From Labia minor (taxonomy: Eukaryota; Arthropoda; Insecta; Dermaptera; Spongiphoridae), in assembly GCA_963082975.1 (NCBI GenBank), contig OY720344.1:30849172-30913171 (forward strand): 64,000 bases of DNA. Direction: 5' to 3'. The position numbers were made by a program, and so were the translations under genes. The notes under the pieces are model-generated. The model searched no databases and was not told the DNA's origin. It saw only the letters and a program-made list of their open reading frames with translations. Numbering within the stretch: position 1 is the first letter of the stretch; every line of letters begins with the position of its first letter. Of the stretch, positions 22,446 through 34,886 are shown piece by piece.

Positions 22446-23651
22446 GCATTCAATTATATTATTATTGTAAAATGTGAATAAAATAAATAGATAAATAGAA
22501 AATAAATTCGAATAATTATATATATAAATAAATATATATATATATAAATATTGATATATCCTGATTTCGTTTTGAATTTACCAGTTTATCGTTATTTTAA
22601 TCATAATTTGCATTTGCCTAGATATTTAATCTAATTTAGCATTAAAAATATTGAATCTGAAATAATTAAAATAAATGTTTCAAGAAATTGAATTAAAATT
22701 CGGTTATTTAAGCAATAAAAATAATGTAAACCAGGCTTGAAATTTAGGTACGTATTTCTCAACACACTCTCCTATGATAATTTAGTTTTTATAATGTTAT
22801 ATGTTTTTAAATTAGATATAAAAATATATATTTCTTTATTTTATTTTTTTAAATATTAGAAAAGGAAGACAGGAAATTTGATAATTTTTTAAGAAAAAAA
22901 ATGAAAAAATGAAAGAATTAATTAAAATTTAATATTATTATATTATTTTTCTTTAGATTTATATCAGAAGTGTCATTAAAATAGTATTTTTTTTCAGGTT
23001 TGAAAATGAATATCACGAGAGGAATGCAAAGATTATCGGGAATTCAGAAAATATAGTAAACTGCCGATAAAAAAAAGGGCATGATTAACCTAGAAGTATT
23101 ATAGGAAAGAAAGGTCAAAAGAACAGAGCAGAAAAAATTAAAATGCGGAAAATGGCGAGAGAGACAAACCTCGAAGAATTTTTACTCTCTTCATTTATTA
23201 GATAGAACTATACATGTCTGGGACAGAAGAGAAAGTAAATAATAGGAATGATTAAAATTATAATAAAATATATTAATTAATTTGAAATTCCCATATTATA
23301 TTAAAAAAATCTTATTTAAAGAATAAAAAGATAGATAACAATTAAATTTTTAAAATTTATTTATTTAAACTGAGATTATAATAGAATTTTAATTATTTAT
23401 ATAAATCTCTCTCCTTCTCTCAGAAAATCTCATTTAAAAGACATTATTAACATTTTTACAATTTTAATATTTACTTCTATATAAATAAAATTATTTATTT
23501 TAATATTTAAAGTATTCTTTCTTATTTATAATTGTCTAACGGTCTGATTGCCAATTTAATTTAAGTTCTTCAGGCGTAAGTTATCCTGATGACTCTCATT
23601 TCCGTCATTTATATAGGAAAGGTTAAATAATAGATTAGAAAAATAATTAAA

Positions 23652-23689
<38 letters not shown>

Positions 23690-24835
23690 AAGAATTAAAA
23701 TTAATATAAATAATTAAAAAAAAGACTAATTTAAAATATTATAGATTTTAATTTTTCTGAAGTTTAATTTTCCCTTGAAGCTTATTTTATAAATGTTATT
23801 ATATTAAAAATATCTTTCTAATAAAATCATTGAAATATTAATCTTATAAGCAATAACTCGATATTCTTATTCAATTTTTTATCTAATTTGGAAAATTTTG
23901 AGGAAAAAAAAATTATTAAATTTAACAAAGGAAACATTAAGGAAAGTAAAAATGAGAGAAAAAAAATTGATAATAAGAATGGATAGATTGCTTAAATGTT
24001 TTATTTTTTCTTTTGAATGTTAAAGATCATTTAATTGTTTATTTTTATTCTACTTTTGTTTTTGTTGTTTTGTTTTTTTATAATAACAATTTTTCCTTTA
24101 AAAAAAGATACATTTGTCTTTTAGCCTCTGAATGACACAATAGATGCTTTCAGAAAAAACGAAAAATACGAAGAAATCTCCGCTCTCCAGGGCACAGCTA
24201 GGTCACTCGGTAAAAGCAAACATTGAATAACGATGCCACCGATAAATCCAATACGAATTGTAATCAAGAAATACTTTTTATCCAATGAAAACTTTTAAGT
24301 CCGTAATGGGAAATAAATAATTTTCAATACCATAAAAATAGATTTTGTATTTTTCTTTTCTTTATTTTTCTTTCCAATATAATAATAGTGAAATTAATAA
24401 ACAAAAATAGTATTTTCGTTGTCTAAATGAAAATTTAATCATTTTCAATGGATATTTATTGTATTTATTTGGGTAAAAGAAATGTTAATTTCTTTATCTT
24501 AATTTTTAAAATATAAAAATATTTAAGAAAAACATAATATTCAATATTATTTAAAGACTTATATATACTATATAATTTTCTTTATATGTATAATTTATTT
24601 ATTAAAATTTGATTTGAAAATAAAGCAAAAATGAATTTAAGTTCAAAATAAAATTAAAAATATTTATTTTAATAATTAATAATATTTTATAATTTAAATA
24701 TTATTTCTTTTATTTAAGAGAAATTGAATTTCAATAAATTTACTAATGTATGTAATAAATCCATAGTTTTTAAGACATTTTTTTATTTGTGTTCCTTTAA
24801 ATTAATATGAAATTTTTTCATAAATATTTTCATTC
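22446..24835. other. AT-rich non-coding, scattered GC-richer patches
   Basis: Patches at 23000-23200, 23545-23620 and 24120-24260 (for example CTCCAGGGCACAGCTAGG) stand out from the A/T background. They lack open frames or terminal repeats and could be conserved non-coding or regulatory sequence. A (TA)n run lies at about 23657-23684. Confidence 0.35.
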
Positions 24836-25203
24836 ATTTATTTTAATTATCAGTTAATATTTATTTTATTAATTAGTTGTCTCTCTATAATTGTTTTCAG
24901 TGATGTAAATCTACTTTATATAAAAAGGAAAGAATTGTATTTTTAGTTGACATGGTTGTCATAGTTACGATATAACATATTGTAATATAGAATGTTTTTG
25001 TTAATAAAAAAACATTCTATATTAATAATATATTAATAAAAAAACATTCTATATTACAATATGTTATATCGTAACTATGACAACCATGTCAACTAAAAAT
25101 ACAATTCTTTCCTTTTTATATAAAGTAGATTTACATCACTGAAAACAATTATAGAGAGACAACTAATTAATAAAATAAATATTAACTGATAATTAAAATA
25201 AAT
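24836..25203. repeat. Perfect 164-bp inverted repeat with 40-bp spacer
   Basis: The left arm 24836-24999 and right arm 25040-25203 are exact reverse complements by eye over their whole length. The transcript of either strand would form a 164-bp hairpin. The spacer itself begins with another copy of the arm tip (AAAAAACATTCTATATTA at about 25007-25024). No terminal motifs, target duplication or coding sequence. Could be a recent inverted duplication, a hairpin-RNA source or an assembly artefact. Confidence 0.95.
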
Positions 25204-26150
25204 AATTAAAATAAATAAATAAATAATAAATTAATTAGGTTAAATAAGAAAGGGAAAAATATAGTTTATCCATTGATATTAAAATTATTTGATTATTATT
25301 TATATATCTTAATTATATGTTTTTTTGATGGATGTAGCAACGCAGGCCGGGTAAATATATAAAAAAATATAAATATGAATCTAATAAAAATATATTATAA
25401 ATATTCTATATAATATATTATAGGTATTACAATTTAAGTAAATTTTTTTTCGACCATGGTAAAGTAAAACTGTTTCTCATATGAATGAATGTATTTGAAA
25501 TGGTAATTGTTTTTATAAAAGAACAAACTCAACTGGAACACAATCCATTAGAATAATATTTAATGCATATTTATTATCTGATGGTAATAGAACACTATTT
25601 AAATAAGAAATATGCGGAAATGGGGGAGGATAAAACAAACAAATTTATAATGTAGTTTTTTTGTTGATAAAAACTGATTTTTATCTTTATCATTGATTTT
25701 TTTTTAAATTTTTTAGTAAATTATTTTTATTTATACTCATTACGTTTCATAATTAAGTTATTTTTTTTAAAATACCCTAAAATTTATTATTAAAATATAT
25801 TCATTAATAAAAATGATCTCATATAAATTTCATTTATAAAAAATATGAAAAATGAATTATGTTATGTCGTTATATAAAGGTTTTAAAATTTTTTTATACA
25901 AAATATATACGAATATTTATTGATACACCATTAATAAATAATAATTACCTGATATCATAGTTTTTTTTTTAATAAATAAAAATCATGTGGAACCATTTAA
26001 TAAATAGGAATATGAATCTGAACATTGAAGACAATATTGGACAATCCACATTTAGATGAAAAATTAAATAATAAAGATGACAATCCATTTTAACTTTTTT
26101 TCTAAATAAAAAATTTAGTTTTTAATTTTTAATACAAAATTGTTAATATT

Positions 26151-26181
<31 letters not shown>

Positions 26182-26201
26182 TAAAACGATAACAAGGCTG
26201 A
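25204..26201. other. AT-rich, ending in a poly(A) run
   Basis: No gene seen. A run of 27 A residues occupies 26155-26181, just before the GC-richer stretch described next. Confidence 0.5.
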
Positions 26202-26550
26202 ATGAAACGTTTCACCTCCAAATGGGAAGACAAGCGGGCGAAAGCGCATCTTAAGAATTTCCTGTGAATGTTTCGTAAATTGAACGGAAACGCTTTTGTA
26301 TAAAATAATGAATATCAAATAAATAAATAAATAATAAATGAATAAAAAAAAAGAATTAAAATAAATAAATAAAAAAAAAATTATGATCGAATCACAACTA
26401 AAAGAAAAAGACGGAAATGAGATAGAAAAATTAAAATTTAAAGAAATTGACACTTGGCGGGTTTTCGAAATGGGAGCTGATGAGGTGAACAGGAACAAGT
26501 TTTTTGAACAGTTATCGACCAGTGGGCCGAAGCCGAGTTTATTCAACTAA
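26202..26550 (+). CDS. Two small exon-like open frames, unidentified
   Basis: Two GC-richer islands, each open on the plus strand from an ATG. The first (26202-26267) reads MKRFTSKWEDKRAKAHLKNF and one more residue before TGA. The second (26383-26550) gives 55 residues with KEIDTWRVFEMG, ADEVNRNKFFEQLSTSG and PKPSLFN before TAA. Composition and residue mix look protein-like, but between them lies low-complexity A/T sequence and no clear splice pair joins them. I recognise no family. They may be exons, a processed-gene scrap or chance. A minus-strand frame covering both (26115-26546) is mostly Phe/Ile runs and less convincing. Confidence 0.3.
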
Positions 26551-28984
26551 AACAGTATGCAATAATAATAATAATCGGTTGGAAAGTTTTTAATTTCTTG
26601 TCATATAATCAAATGCTAGAAAACAAACAAAAATCATAACGCCATGCAAGACCACTCAAGGAAAGAATCGGTACGTTTTTGTCTAAATTTTTTGTTTTTT
26701 TGTTTTATCGTATTAAATATCCAATGATATAGATCTAAAAACAAATACAAAAATTATGTTTAATTCTTTCATGTTGCTCGATGAAAAGACAATTAATTAT
26801 ATTACAATGCTGTAGATTTATAGAGTAAATTAAATGCCTAATTATCTAGTATTATTATGTGTGAGATTTATTTCTCATGTGGGCGATGTTAAGAAAAAGA
26901 ATAAGAGAATATATTTATACTATTTGCAGTGAATAATGATGATGGATCTTAAGTTTGAAGTGTGTTCGTTACTTTTGTAAAGAAATTCTAATATTTTATT
27001 TTCTATTAAATTTGACAACCAATTATAATTTTCGCTTCATCATATGAATTTAACCGATATGTGCGGTAGATATACGACTTTCCTAAAGTATTCATCATTA
27101 AGAATGTTTTTTTGTAATTTTTGAATGTTTTCTTTTAATTAATTAATACAATGAGAATTGAATAGTTAATTTACTGGATAAATTCATGAAATTAAACGAA
27201 ATAATTTCTAAATGGGTTCCATTGTAAGTTTTTTTCTTTAAATTTAATAATATATTTTATTATTATTATTTTTTTTTTATTAGAATGTTAATAAAATTGT
27301 TAAATTTCTTTCGAAATAGTAAAGATAGTAGCAGAGAACAGATGTCAAATGTCAGTACATAAATGTGGTATATTATAATGTATTATTCAAAATAAACCAT
27401 GTTTCTATAAAATTTAATTTAATTTCCTCTTAAAGAGTTAATTCTTGTTTTTTTTATCCAAATTAGCCTTTAACTTTGACACCCTTGATATAAATAGTAT
27501 ATTGTGAAATTTTTGTTATATATTTTTCAATTGTTTTTTTTTTAAATAATAATGATTTTAAATTCATACAAGTAATATTATAACAAAATTCTGTATTAAC
27601 AATATTCCATATGAATATAATTATAAAAATGGTGTTTTATAATAATACTTTTCCAAAAACAAGTAAAGTCAATATACTGGAAATTTTTAAAATAATTTAT
27701 ACTATTAATTAACACATTATTTTAATAGAATTTTTTTTCATTTGGAAATTTAAACAAAAATAATTAATAATTTATATATTTTGAAAACTATTCGGTTAAA
27801 CTTCATGAATAATAAAGAAAAAAAAGGTTATTTGATGAATAAATTTTTAATTTGTTTTTTTTTTAATTTCAAACTTTTTAATAAATATTTTAAGGATAGT
27901 TCAAAGCTATTTCCAATTATTTTTAATGTACTGTTCATATATGTCGAATAAATAATATTAGAGTTTTATATAACTAAATCTATTTTGCGAAACCTATTTA
28001 ACTTTTCATCTCACATGATTAAATTTCTTGGAGGGTCGGTATTTATATACAATTATTTATAGTTACCAAAATATTTGAAATTGAATTATTATTATATAAT
28101 ATATTTTTAATATTTATTTATAATAACTATATTCTACTAATAATTCAATTTAGAATCTTTTCATACTTTATTTGTCTCTAAATTGTAGAAATCGTTCGAA
28201 AATTATTAGTAATCTGTACTCCATTCACGGACCGATTTCACTCCTTTTTTTAAGAAAAAAAATAGTCTTACGTGATTTGACGATTGCATTATTCAGTTTA
28301 CATAGATTTCTTTCATTAAGTATTTTGATAGTTTTAACATATTAGTTGATTAAAGAAATAATCCCAATTATATATATATTGTAAAAATATATTATTATAC
28401 CAAAGTTGGGCAAATACAACCCTTAATTATATTAAATGGGGCTCCTATGAAAATTTATTATAATTATTATAAGTTCAAAGATTGTACTGAAAGCTCTTGT
28501 TGAAATATTGTATCTTTTTGGAACTTCAATCTGAAAAATTATAGTATAGTATAAATATCTGTTGATGTCGTAGCCGTCGAAATGAACACATTAAGTTTAA
28601 TAAAAAAATTATCTTGAAACCTAATACCGTGTATTTTTAATAATCTATCATTAATTTACTGATTTTATTATTAATTTGAAATACAATTTATAAATTTAAA
28701 ATTGTTAATAAAAAAAAAAATTCAGGTTGAAGAATCAAAATTATAACTGTTATGTTTTTCAATAAATCTCGTTAAATTAATTAAATAATTATTTTATTCA
28801 TATTTAATTTTGTTACAATTCTTTGAAAAAAGCTAAAATTTTAATTATAAAAATGATTATTATTTTATATTTCCTCTCTTTAAAATTTGAATTTGTCTTG
28901 CAATGTAACTAAGGCGTGGCTTTCCATAATTTATAAAAATAACTGAATTGGCTATAGCCTTGCTCACCTCTGTATTATACCTTT

Positions 28985-29022
<38 letters not shown>

Positions 29023-29399
29023 AAATACAAATTTAATTCAAATAAAATTTAAAAGAAAATGAGAAATAATTATTGTTAAGAAGGAAAAAGGAAAAGAATA
29101 TATAATATAAATGAATATTTATAAACCGACACTAATATATAATAAATTTCTAATGTGTGACATGAAATTTTCATTGAAAAAAATATGTTTTGATTTGTAT
29201 TTGCTTAAATATTTTTATATATTTGAAATATTTGAATAATAGAGGACTAGGAATTTTCTTTTTCAGGTGGATAAATAAAGCAATAAGATTATTGTCTTAT
29301 TTAGTATTCATTGGTGGAGAGAGAAGACATATTACATCAGTAACACCCTTCAGGAATGGTAAAGCCGATTAAAAGCTTAAGAAGAAAAGAATGGTATTA
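26551..29399. other. AT-rich non-coding
   Basis: No gene or repeat recognised. A run of about 31 A residues lies at 28989-29019. Short chance frames only. Confidence 0.5.
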
Positions 29400-29890
29400 T
29401 CTAATATCACGAATGAGGGCAGCCGGTAAAGGAAGGAGGAGTCGACCACGGACCAATCCACCCGAGACTAATTCCCTATTCTTATTTAATCACATATCTG
29501 AAAAATAAATAAATAAATAATGGAAAATAAATACACTTTAGTAAGGTAAATCAATGAAGGTTGGTGTAGTTAAGGTGTAGGGTGTAAATAACAAACGAAA
29601 GAGAGCCGAGCAGGGTCAATGATCGCGAAATCGAAACGTCCAAGTGAAGAAAAGAGGCAAGCAAGTCGGTGAGTGGTAAAGGACGGAAGGAGCCAGGTGT
29701 AGTGGAGGAGGAGGAGCAAGTGTTCTCTGTGCTGGCCTTGTCCTATCGACCGACGGCTGTTGCGGTAGCGGCCCGTGCCAGGATCGGGATCAGGACGAAG
29801 AGTGGCCTGCCTCGGGCACTGCAACGCGCTTCGGAACAGTTACGCAGGCGGCTACGTTCAATTCCGCAGACCATACCCAATTAACGGAGC
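29400..29890. promoter_or_regulatory. CpG-rich island, candidate promoter/5' exon
   Basis: The richest GC block in the left half, especially 29570-29890, with many CpG steps (GCCTCGGGCACTGCAACGCG, GACCGACGGC). A donor-like AGTCG|GTGAGTGG lies at 29668/29669 on the plus strand. The plus frame across it (29669-29884) has no ATG, and the minus frame lacks any family likeness, so it is more likely 5' UTR or promoter than protein. A smaller GC-rich patch at 29405-29455 (GAGTCGACCACGGACC) precedes it. Direction is uncertain. Confidence 0.4.
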
Positions 29891-31570
29891 CAACAAAAAG
29901 CAAACTTGAAGGAAAATCAATTCATTTAGAAATTCATTGGATATCCTATGACAAAGCTATATTCAAAACAATAATTATTATTTAAATGATTAAAAAATAT
30001 TTAAGTTTTAAATAAAATTTGATTATTTTTAAAAAATATTTTTACTATAATTTATTCTTTAAAAGGGAGTATAGTAGAAAAATGTAATTATTAAATAATT
30101 CTGATAAAGAACTTCAATCTAAAATTCTATTATATTTAGAAGCTAGTTAAAATTATTTGGTATTGTAAATACACAAATAAATAAATTAATTAATTAATAA
30201 TGAAAATTAAAAATAAATTTAAATTTGTATTATGTTAAGCTATTCCTTCTATACACACATATGTTAAAAAACAAATTGAATTTTAATATTTTAATGAAAA
30301 TAAATATAAATATTTTTTATTCAAAATTGTATTTATTTACTTTATGCGTTTTAATATGTGAAAGTAAAAAATATAAATAAACAGTCATGCTCTATTTGTT
30401 TTTGTTTTTTTGATACTCCATATTAATATATAGGATATATAGGTATAAGAGAATGATCTTAAATTTATTGAACAATGAAGAAACAAGAAATGTTTCAAAT
30501 TTAGTATACTTTGGTTTTAGAAATAAATAATAAATTTATAGTATGTATTATGGCATACTAATTCGAAATCAATAATAATAAATAAAAATGGATAGTTTTA
30601 GATTATGATTTAAAATTCTAATAGTAAAAATATAGACAGATTAAAATTGATTATGATGGATTTAATTTAGCTCACTTTTTCATCGAAATTGTAAAATTTA
30701 CAAAAATAATACAAAATGATAATTAAATGTATGTTTTTTTCATATTTGTGTGTTCAAAATAGACAAAACTCATAAAAATAAATTTATAAAAGATTTTACA
30801 AGAATTATACATAAGATTGGAATTAATCTTTTATGTTTTGAAATACATGATTGTAAAGAATAACTTAAAGAAAATGAACAAAAAAACTTGATGCTGAGCA
30901 AAAAACAAGTAATTCTGGTAATTTGAGATCGAATACATAAACACTTCAATGAGGGAAACCATGAAAGTATGGATGTGATAAGGAAAGAGGGGATGTGTAG
31001 GAAGAACGAGGAAGGTGAGTTGTCTCATTTCCCACCGTCTCTCTCTCTCTGATGTGTGAACCAATTATGTTGGAAAACGAGGAACCCTCAATCGAATCGA
31101 ATCCGGGCCTCAGAACAATTCTTCAAGAATAAAAAAAGGAAAATTGTCAATCAGATTAAAACTCTCTAAATTTGTGCATGATTCCCTTGGAAGATAAAAA
31201 TCAAATTTTCATAGAAAATCCAATGAAATGAATGCATAATCAATTATTATTTAAAAAAATATATAAAAATAAATACTATGATCAATTAATTTAAATTTTA
31301 TTGTATAATATTATAGTAATATTAACAAGGAATTTGAAAAATTATTCAAAATAAATTTAATTTTAAACTTTCTAAAATCAAATAATTTTATTAAGAAATA
31401 CAATAAATGAAAGAATTTTTTTCATATAATTTCATTTATGTAAATGTTGGCACAAGAATTATAAGTAGATAAATTTATTAAGTAGATTATTAAAAATACA
31501 CTGGCATATGGATGGGCAGATTGGAATATTAGTATATTATAAGGAAAACACGTATATATAGATAATAAGC
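29891..31570. other. AT-rich non-coding
   Basis: No gene recognised. A GC-richer patch at 31005-31120 contains a (CT)n tract and CGAATCGAATCCGGGCC. A minus-strand 77-codon frame at 30831-31064 crosses it without a convincing product. Confidence 0.45.
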
Positions 31571-32033
31571 GGGAGTGTCCTCCCCTAGACTTTCCCGCAT
31601 ATAAATAGGTATAAAGAGTTGTGAATGAATATTTAGAATGTGTAAACTTGGTATTGATAAAGAGCCAGTTCGTATTAGTTTATTGTTGAAATTTGGTGTG
31701 AAAACAATACCTCCCTTACTATCGTCGGTCGGTAAAAAAGAAACGCTACTTGTATAGGTAAAATGTCACTTCCGGTAGTCAGATCATGATGAAATTTGGT
31801 ATCTGAATTTTTTTCATATTTTTAAATCTATATACAAAATAGGAAGCAAATATCTCGAAGCAAACTGGTACTTTACTTGAAAGGTAAACGCAAACAGTGT
31901 AGGTAAAGTACCACTTCCGGTTAACCGATTTTGACGAAATTTTGATAGAAATCTACAAACTGTGAATAATATCGGTGTACCAAATTTCGAAGTCCTAGCT
32001 TGATTAGTTTTTGAGTAAATTTGCTTACAGACA

Positions 32034-32064
<31 letters not shown>

Positions 32065-32219
32065 CATACATACATACATACATACACACACACAGACATA
32101 ATTCGAAAAAAGGTATTTTCCGACTCAGGGAGGTCCAAAACGTCAAGATCTATCGAAATCTTGAAGTCGAAATTTTTGACGATTCCAATACTTCCCTTAT
32201 ACGAAGTATGCGGGAAAGT
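31571..32219. repeat. Arthropod-type dispersed repeat, family A
   Basis: Starts GGGAGTGTCCTCCCCTAG, then ACTTTCCCGCATA at 31589, and ends TATGCGGGAAAGT at 32219, a 13-bp inverted pair. The interior has CACTTCCGGTTAACCG, GTACCAAATTTCGAAGTCC, an (ACAT)n microsatellite and TTTTCCGACTCAGGGAGG. This architecture (CTTCCGG half-repeats, tetranucleotide run, CCGACTCAGGGA) is widespread in arthropod genomes. Non-coding. Related to families B and C in this window. Confidence 0.75.
32034..32094. repeat. (ACAT)n microsatellite inside repeat A
   Basis: About 12 uninterrupted ACAT/CATA units followed by a short (CA)n tract. It generates spurious Tyr/Ile/His and Val/Cys/Met open frames on both strands. Confidence 0.95.
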
Positions 32220-34098
32220 AAAAATATAATTAAAATAGTTTATTTTCTTAATGGTTAGATTACTATTAAAATGGAGGAGAAATATGGTTTTAAAAAACAA
32301 TTTGAATTCGTGAACTTCAAATAATTAATTTGAGATTAATTACAAATAATTAAAAAATAAAAATTTAATAAAATAATAGCAATGTATTTTTAATGCGGTA
32401 AAAAAATATAAATATTTAAATTACCATAATATGTATAATATATATGTTTTAATTTAAAATATTTGAATTTAGATTTAGCTCAAGAAAGGGACGTTTGTTG
32501 CTGCAGCCAAGAGTTCAATAGAGCTACAGAGTTAAATATATATATATATATATTAGAATGGATAATAATCACTTCTATTTTAAATAACATTTTGATAGCT
32601 TATTTTTTTCATATTCATATCCACACACACACACACACACAAGGAAGAAATTATATTTCAACATTTAATACATGGAAAAGATATGATAATTGAAAAAAAT
32701 ATATGTAGGCATTCACATTCGATACTGTTTTCTATTATAGGACTTAACGCTGACTCACACCAGTGTCAATACATTTTACAGAAAAATGATTTTGGAAAAT
32801 TTATAAAATGCAATAAATTTTTATCATTTATAGAAAAAAATAATAATTTAATTTTATTCATAATAGAATAAATGAAAGAATAAAACATTATCCATGAAAC
32901 TCATTGAATCAATGAGATAAGTGAATCTCTACTAGCTTGTCAACTTTATCAAAAGGAACATGGATGCGTTTTATTAATTAGTACTTATTAGTATAATAGA
33001 ATTAGGAAGTATATATAGTGAATTTAATTAAAAATTAATATTATATATTATAAGTATAAATATATTACATCTTAAAAAGACCTTCATTCATTTTATTTTA
33101 TAGATTATTAATTTAAAAATAACATACTTATTATTTTAATTGATTTTAAATCATTTGTGTCGAGTATATTAAATCAACTTACATAATAGAGTTTTTATTA
33201 GCTTGTTATTTATAATATAATAATTTAAAAAATACAATTAAAAAATAAATTATTCCATATTTTATTTATTAAGTTTATTATTTTCTTTTTTTATTTTGTA
33301 AAAAAAATATCTTGTTGAAATGCTTGTTCATATTGATAAAATTTATTCAAATCTAATAAATTATTAAAATATCGAATCCCTGTCCATTATAGATGAAAGA
33401 GAATCTGGAAATATAATCCCTAAAAATGCTATAATACGATTACTATAGTTTCTTCAAATAATAATTTTTAGTAATTTTCACTTTTCATCATTTTATTTAA
33501 AGTTAAATATATTAAAGATAAATAAAATGAAAATAGAAGTATATATTTAATTAATTTATATATCGTTAACAAAGAGAATAAATAAATTAATAGCAAGAGG
33601 TTTGGTTCGAAATGGAATTTAGAATAAGAATAATTATAAAGAAAAATTAATTTGATTAATCCTCTTAAATTATATTTTATTTTATTTAAAGAAAAAAAAT
33701 ATTATAGAAATCATGCCGGTATTATATTTAATGAAAGGTAAATAAAAAATAAAATTAAGAAAGAGGAAATTAATCATCATGGATTAGCAATGGATTATAT
33801 TTAGGTTGAATATTATAAACCTTCATAAATAAACTCGATTTAATCATGAAAATAAAGTTCATTGTTCTAAGAGAAAGTGTTTTCTTAAAAACGATTATAT
33901 TAAAGAAAATTCAAAACACGTTTCGAAGTGTCATCCCAGAGACATGCTCAAGAGATGTATGAGAAAATAAATTGAACTTGAGATTGGCCTCCAACGCCCA
34001 CTATCCAGTTTTGTTTAAAAGAATTTTTGACTTTGAAACATGGGATTACCACTTATAAATGAAAATCTTGACACATTAAGTTGAATTTATATATACAT
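32220..34098. other. AT-rich non-coding
   Basis: A (TA)n and a (CA)n tract lie at about 32537-32552 and 32621-32640. Short frames at 32463-32871 are not convincing. No gene or repeat family recognised. Confidence 0.5.
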
Positions 34099-34374
34099 GT
34101 GCTGCCTAGTACCATATAGCACGCGAGATGGCGCTGCACAAAATTCATTAATAACAAAGACAGAAAATTGTATATATGTAAATATAAATAGGCAAATATC
34201 AGTTCCGATCCAGTAGGGATCTACTGATATAGATAGACGATATAATAAATCTTATTAAATACAAAGTCTCTGTATCAATTACATCTCCCCTGTGTCCGCC
34301 ATACCGTTCCAATCATCATCCCTACACTCGGACTCCACAAACTCAATAAGGAGGTTTCAGTTGATGTAGATGGG

Positions 34375-34574
34375 TAGGGTGACCAAACGTCCCGGTTTTC
34401 CGGATTGTCCCGTTTTTAGGTGCTCTGTCCCAGCGTCCCGAAAAATGTCTTCGTGACGATCTATTGTCCCGGTTTTTAAATATTTAGGACATTTCGTACT
34501 TTTTTTTCAAAATTTTTCAATTTGGTTCTAAAAAAAGGTATACCGTTTGGTGTTTTCGAAATATAGTCACCCTA
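34375..34574. mobile_element. hAT-type non-autonomous element (200 bp)
   Basis: Begins TAGGGTGACCAAACGTCCCG and ends TATAGTCACCCTA. The interior carries repeated TGTCCCGGTTTTT/TCCCGTTTTTAGG motifs. Flanks are tagatggg and ttaatggg, an 8-bp duplication with two differences. TAGGGTGACCA ends with CCCGG repeats are typical of ancient hAT-type elements. Confidence 0.75.
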
Positions 34575-34643
34575 TTAATGGGAGATAAGTGCTTAGATGT
34601 TGATTTAAAATAGGAAGTGGGCCAGATCAGGTTTTTAGAAAAA

Positions 34644-34747
34644 GTTCACAAGGCTATACAGATATTATATCTGTATAGACTTTTTCTATAATCCTGTTCA
34701 CAAGGCTATACAGATATTTTATCTGTATAGAATTTTTCTATAATCCT
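34644..34747. repeat. Two tandem 52-bp units, each a palindrome
   Basis: The unit beginning GTTCACAAGG and ending CTATAATCCT is repeated twice, head to tail. Each unit contains CTATACAGATA, three bases, TATCTGTATAG, an 11-bp-arm hairpin. The copies differ at only a few bases, indicating recent duplication. Confidence 0.9.
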
Positions 34748-34886
34748 GTTCTGGTCCATCCTCCTATTATAAATATTTGCATATTTATATTTACATAGAT
34801 ACAATTTACTATCATTGTTATTAATCACCCGATCGTTGCGAGTTGGCGCAGCGCCATCTCGCGTGCTCTGTGGTACTAGGCACCAC

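Larger units (their letters stand above)
34099..34886. repeat. Composite flanked by ~100-bp inverted repeats
   Basis: The left arm (34099-34199) contains TGCCTAGTACCATATAGCAC and GCGAGATGGCGCTGC. The right arm (34772-34886) holds the complement of GTGCCTAGTACCACAGAGCA with the same GCGAGATGGCGCTGC. Similarity continues to AATATAAATA-GCAAATAT. The middle differs from arm to arm: one side has AATAAA and CTCTGTATCAATTACA, the other two palindromic units. Either one element with long inverted ends or two related LTR-like units head to head, with an hAT-type insertion between them. Confidence 0.65.

Noticed and set aside
26115-26546. 143-codon minus-strand frame
   Set aside because: Dominated by Phe/Ile/Tyr runs from poly(A) and TTTA repeats; the plus-strand frames over the same GC-richer islands look more protein-like.
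31814-32300. Overlapping frames with VCMYVCMYVC and HTYIHTYIH runs
   Set aside because: Products of the (ACAT)n microsatellite inside dispersed repeat A.
34099-34283. Calling the left arm a complete LTR (TG...CA)
   Set aside because: Starts with TG and ends ...AATTACA after AATAAA, but no direct-repeat partner, primer-binding site or polypurine tract is visible, and its partner is inverted.
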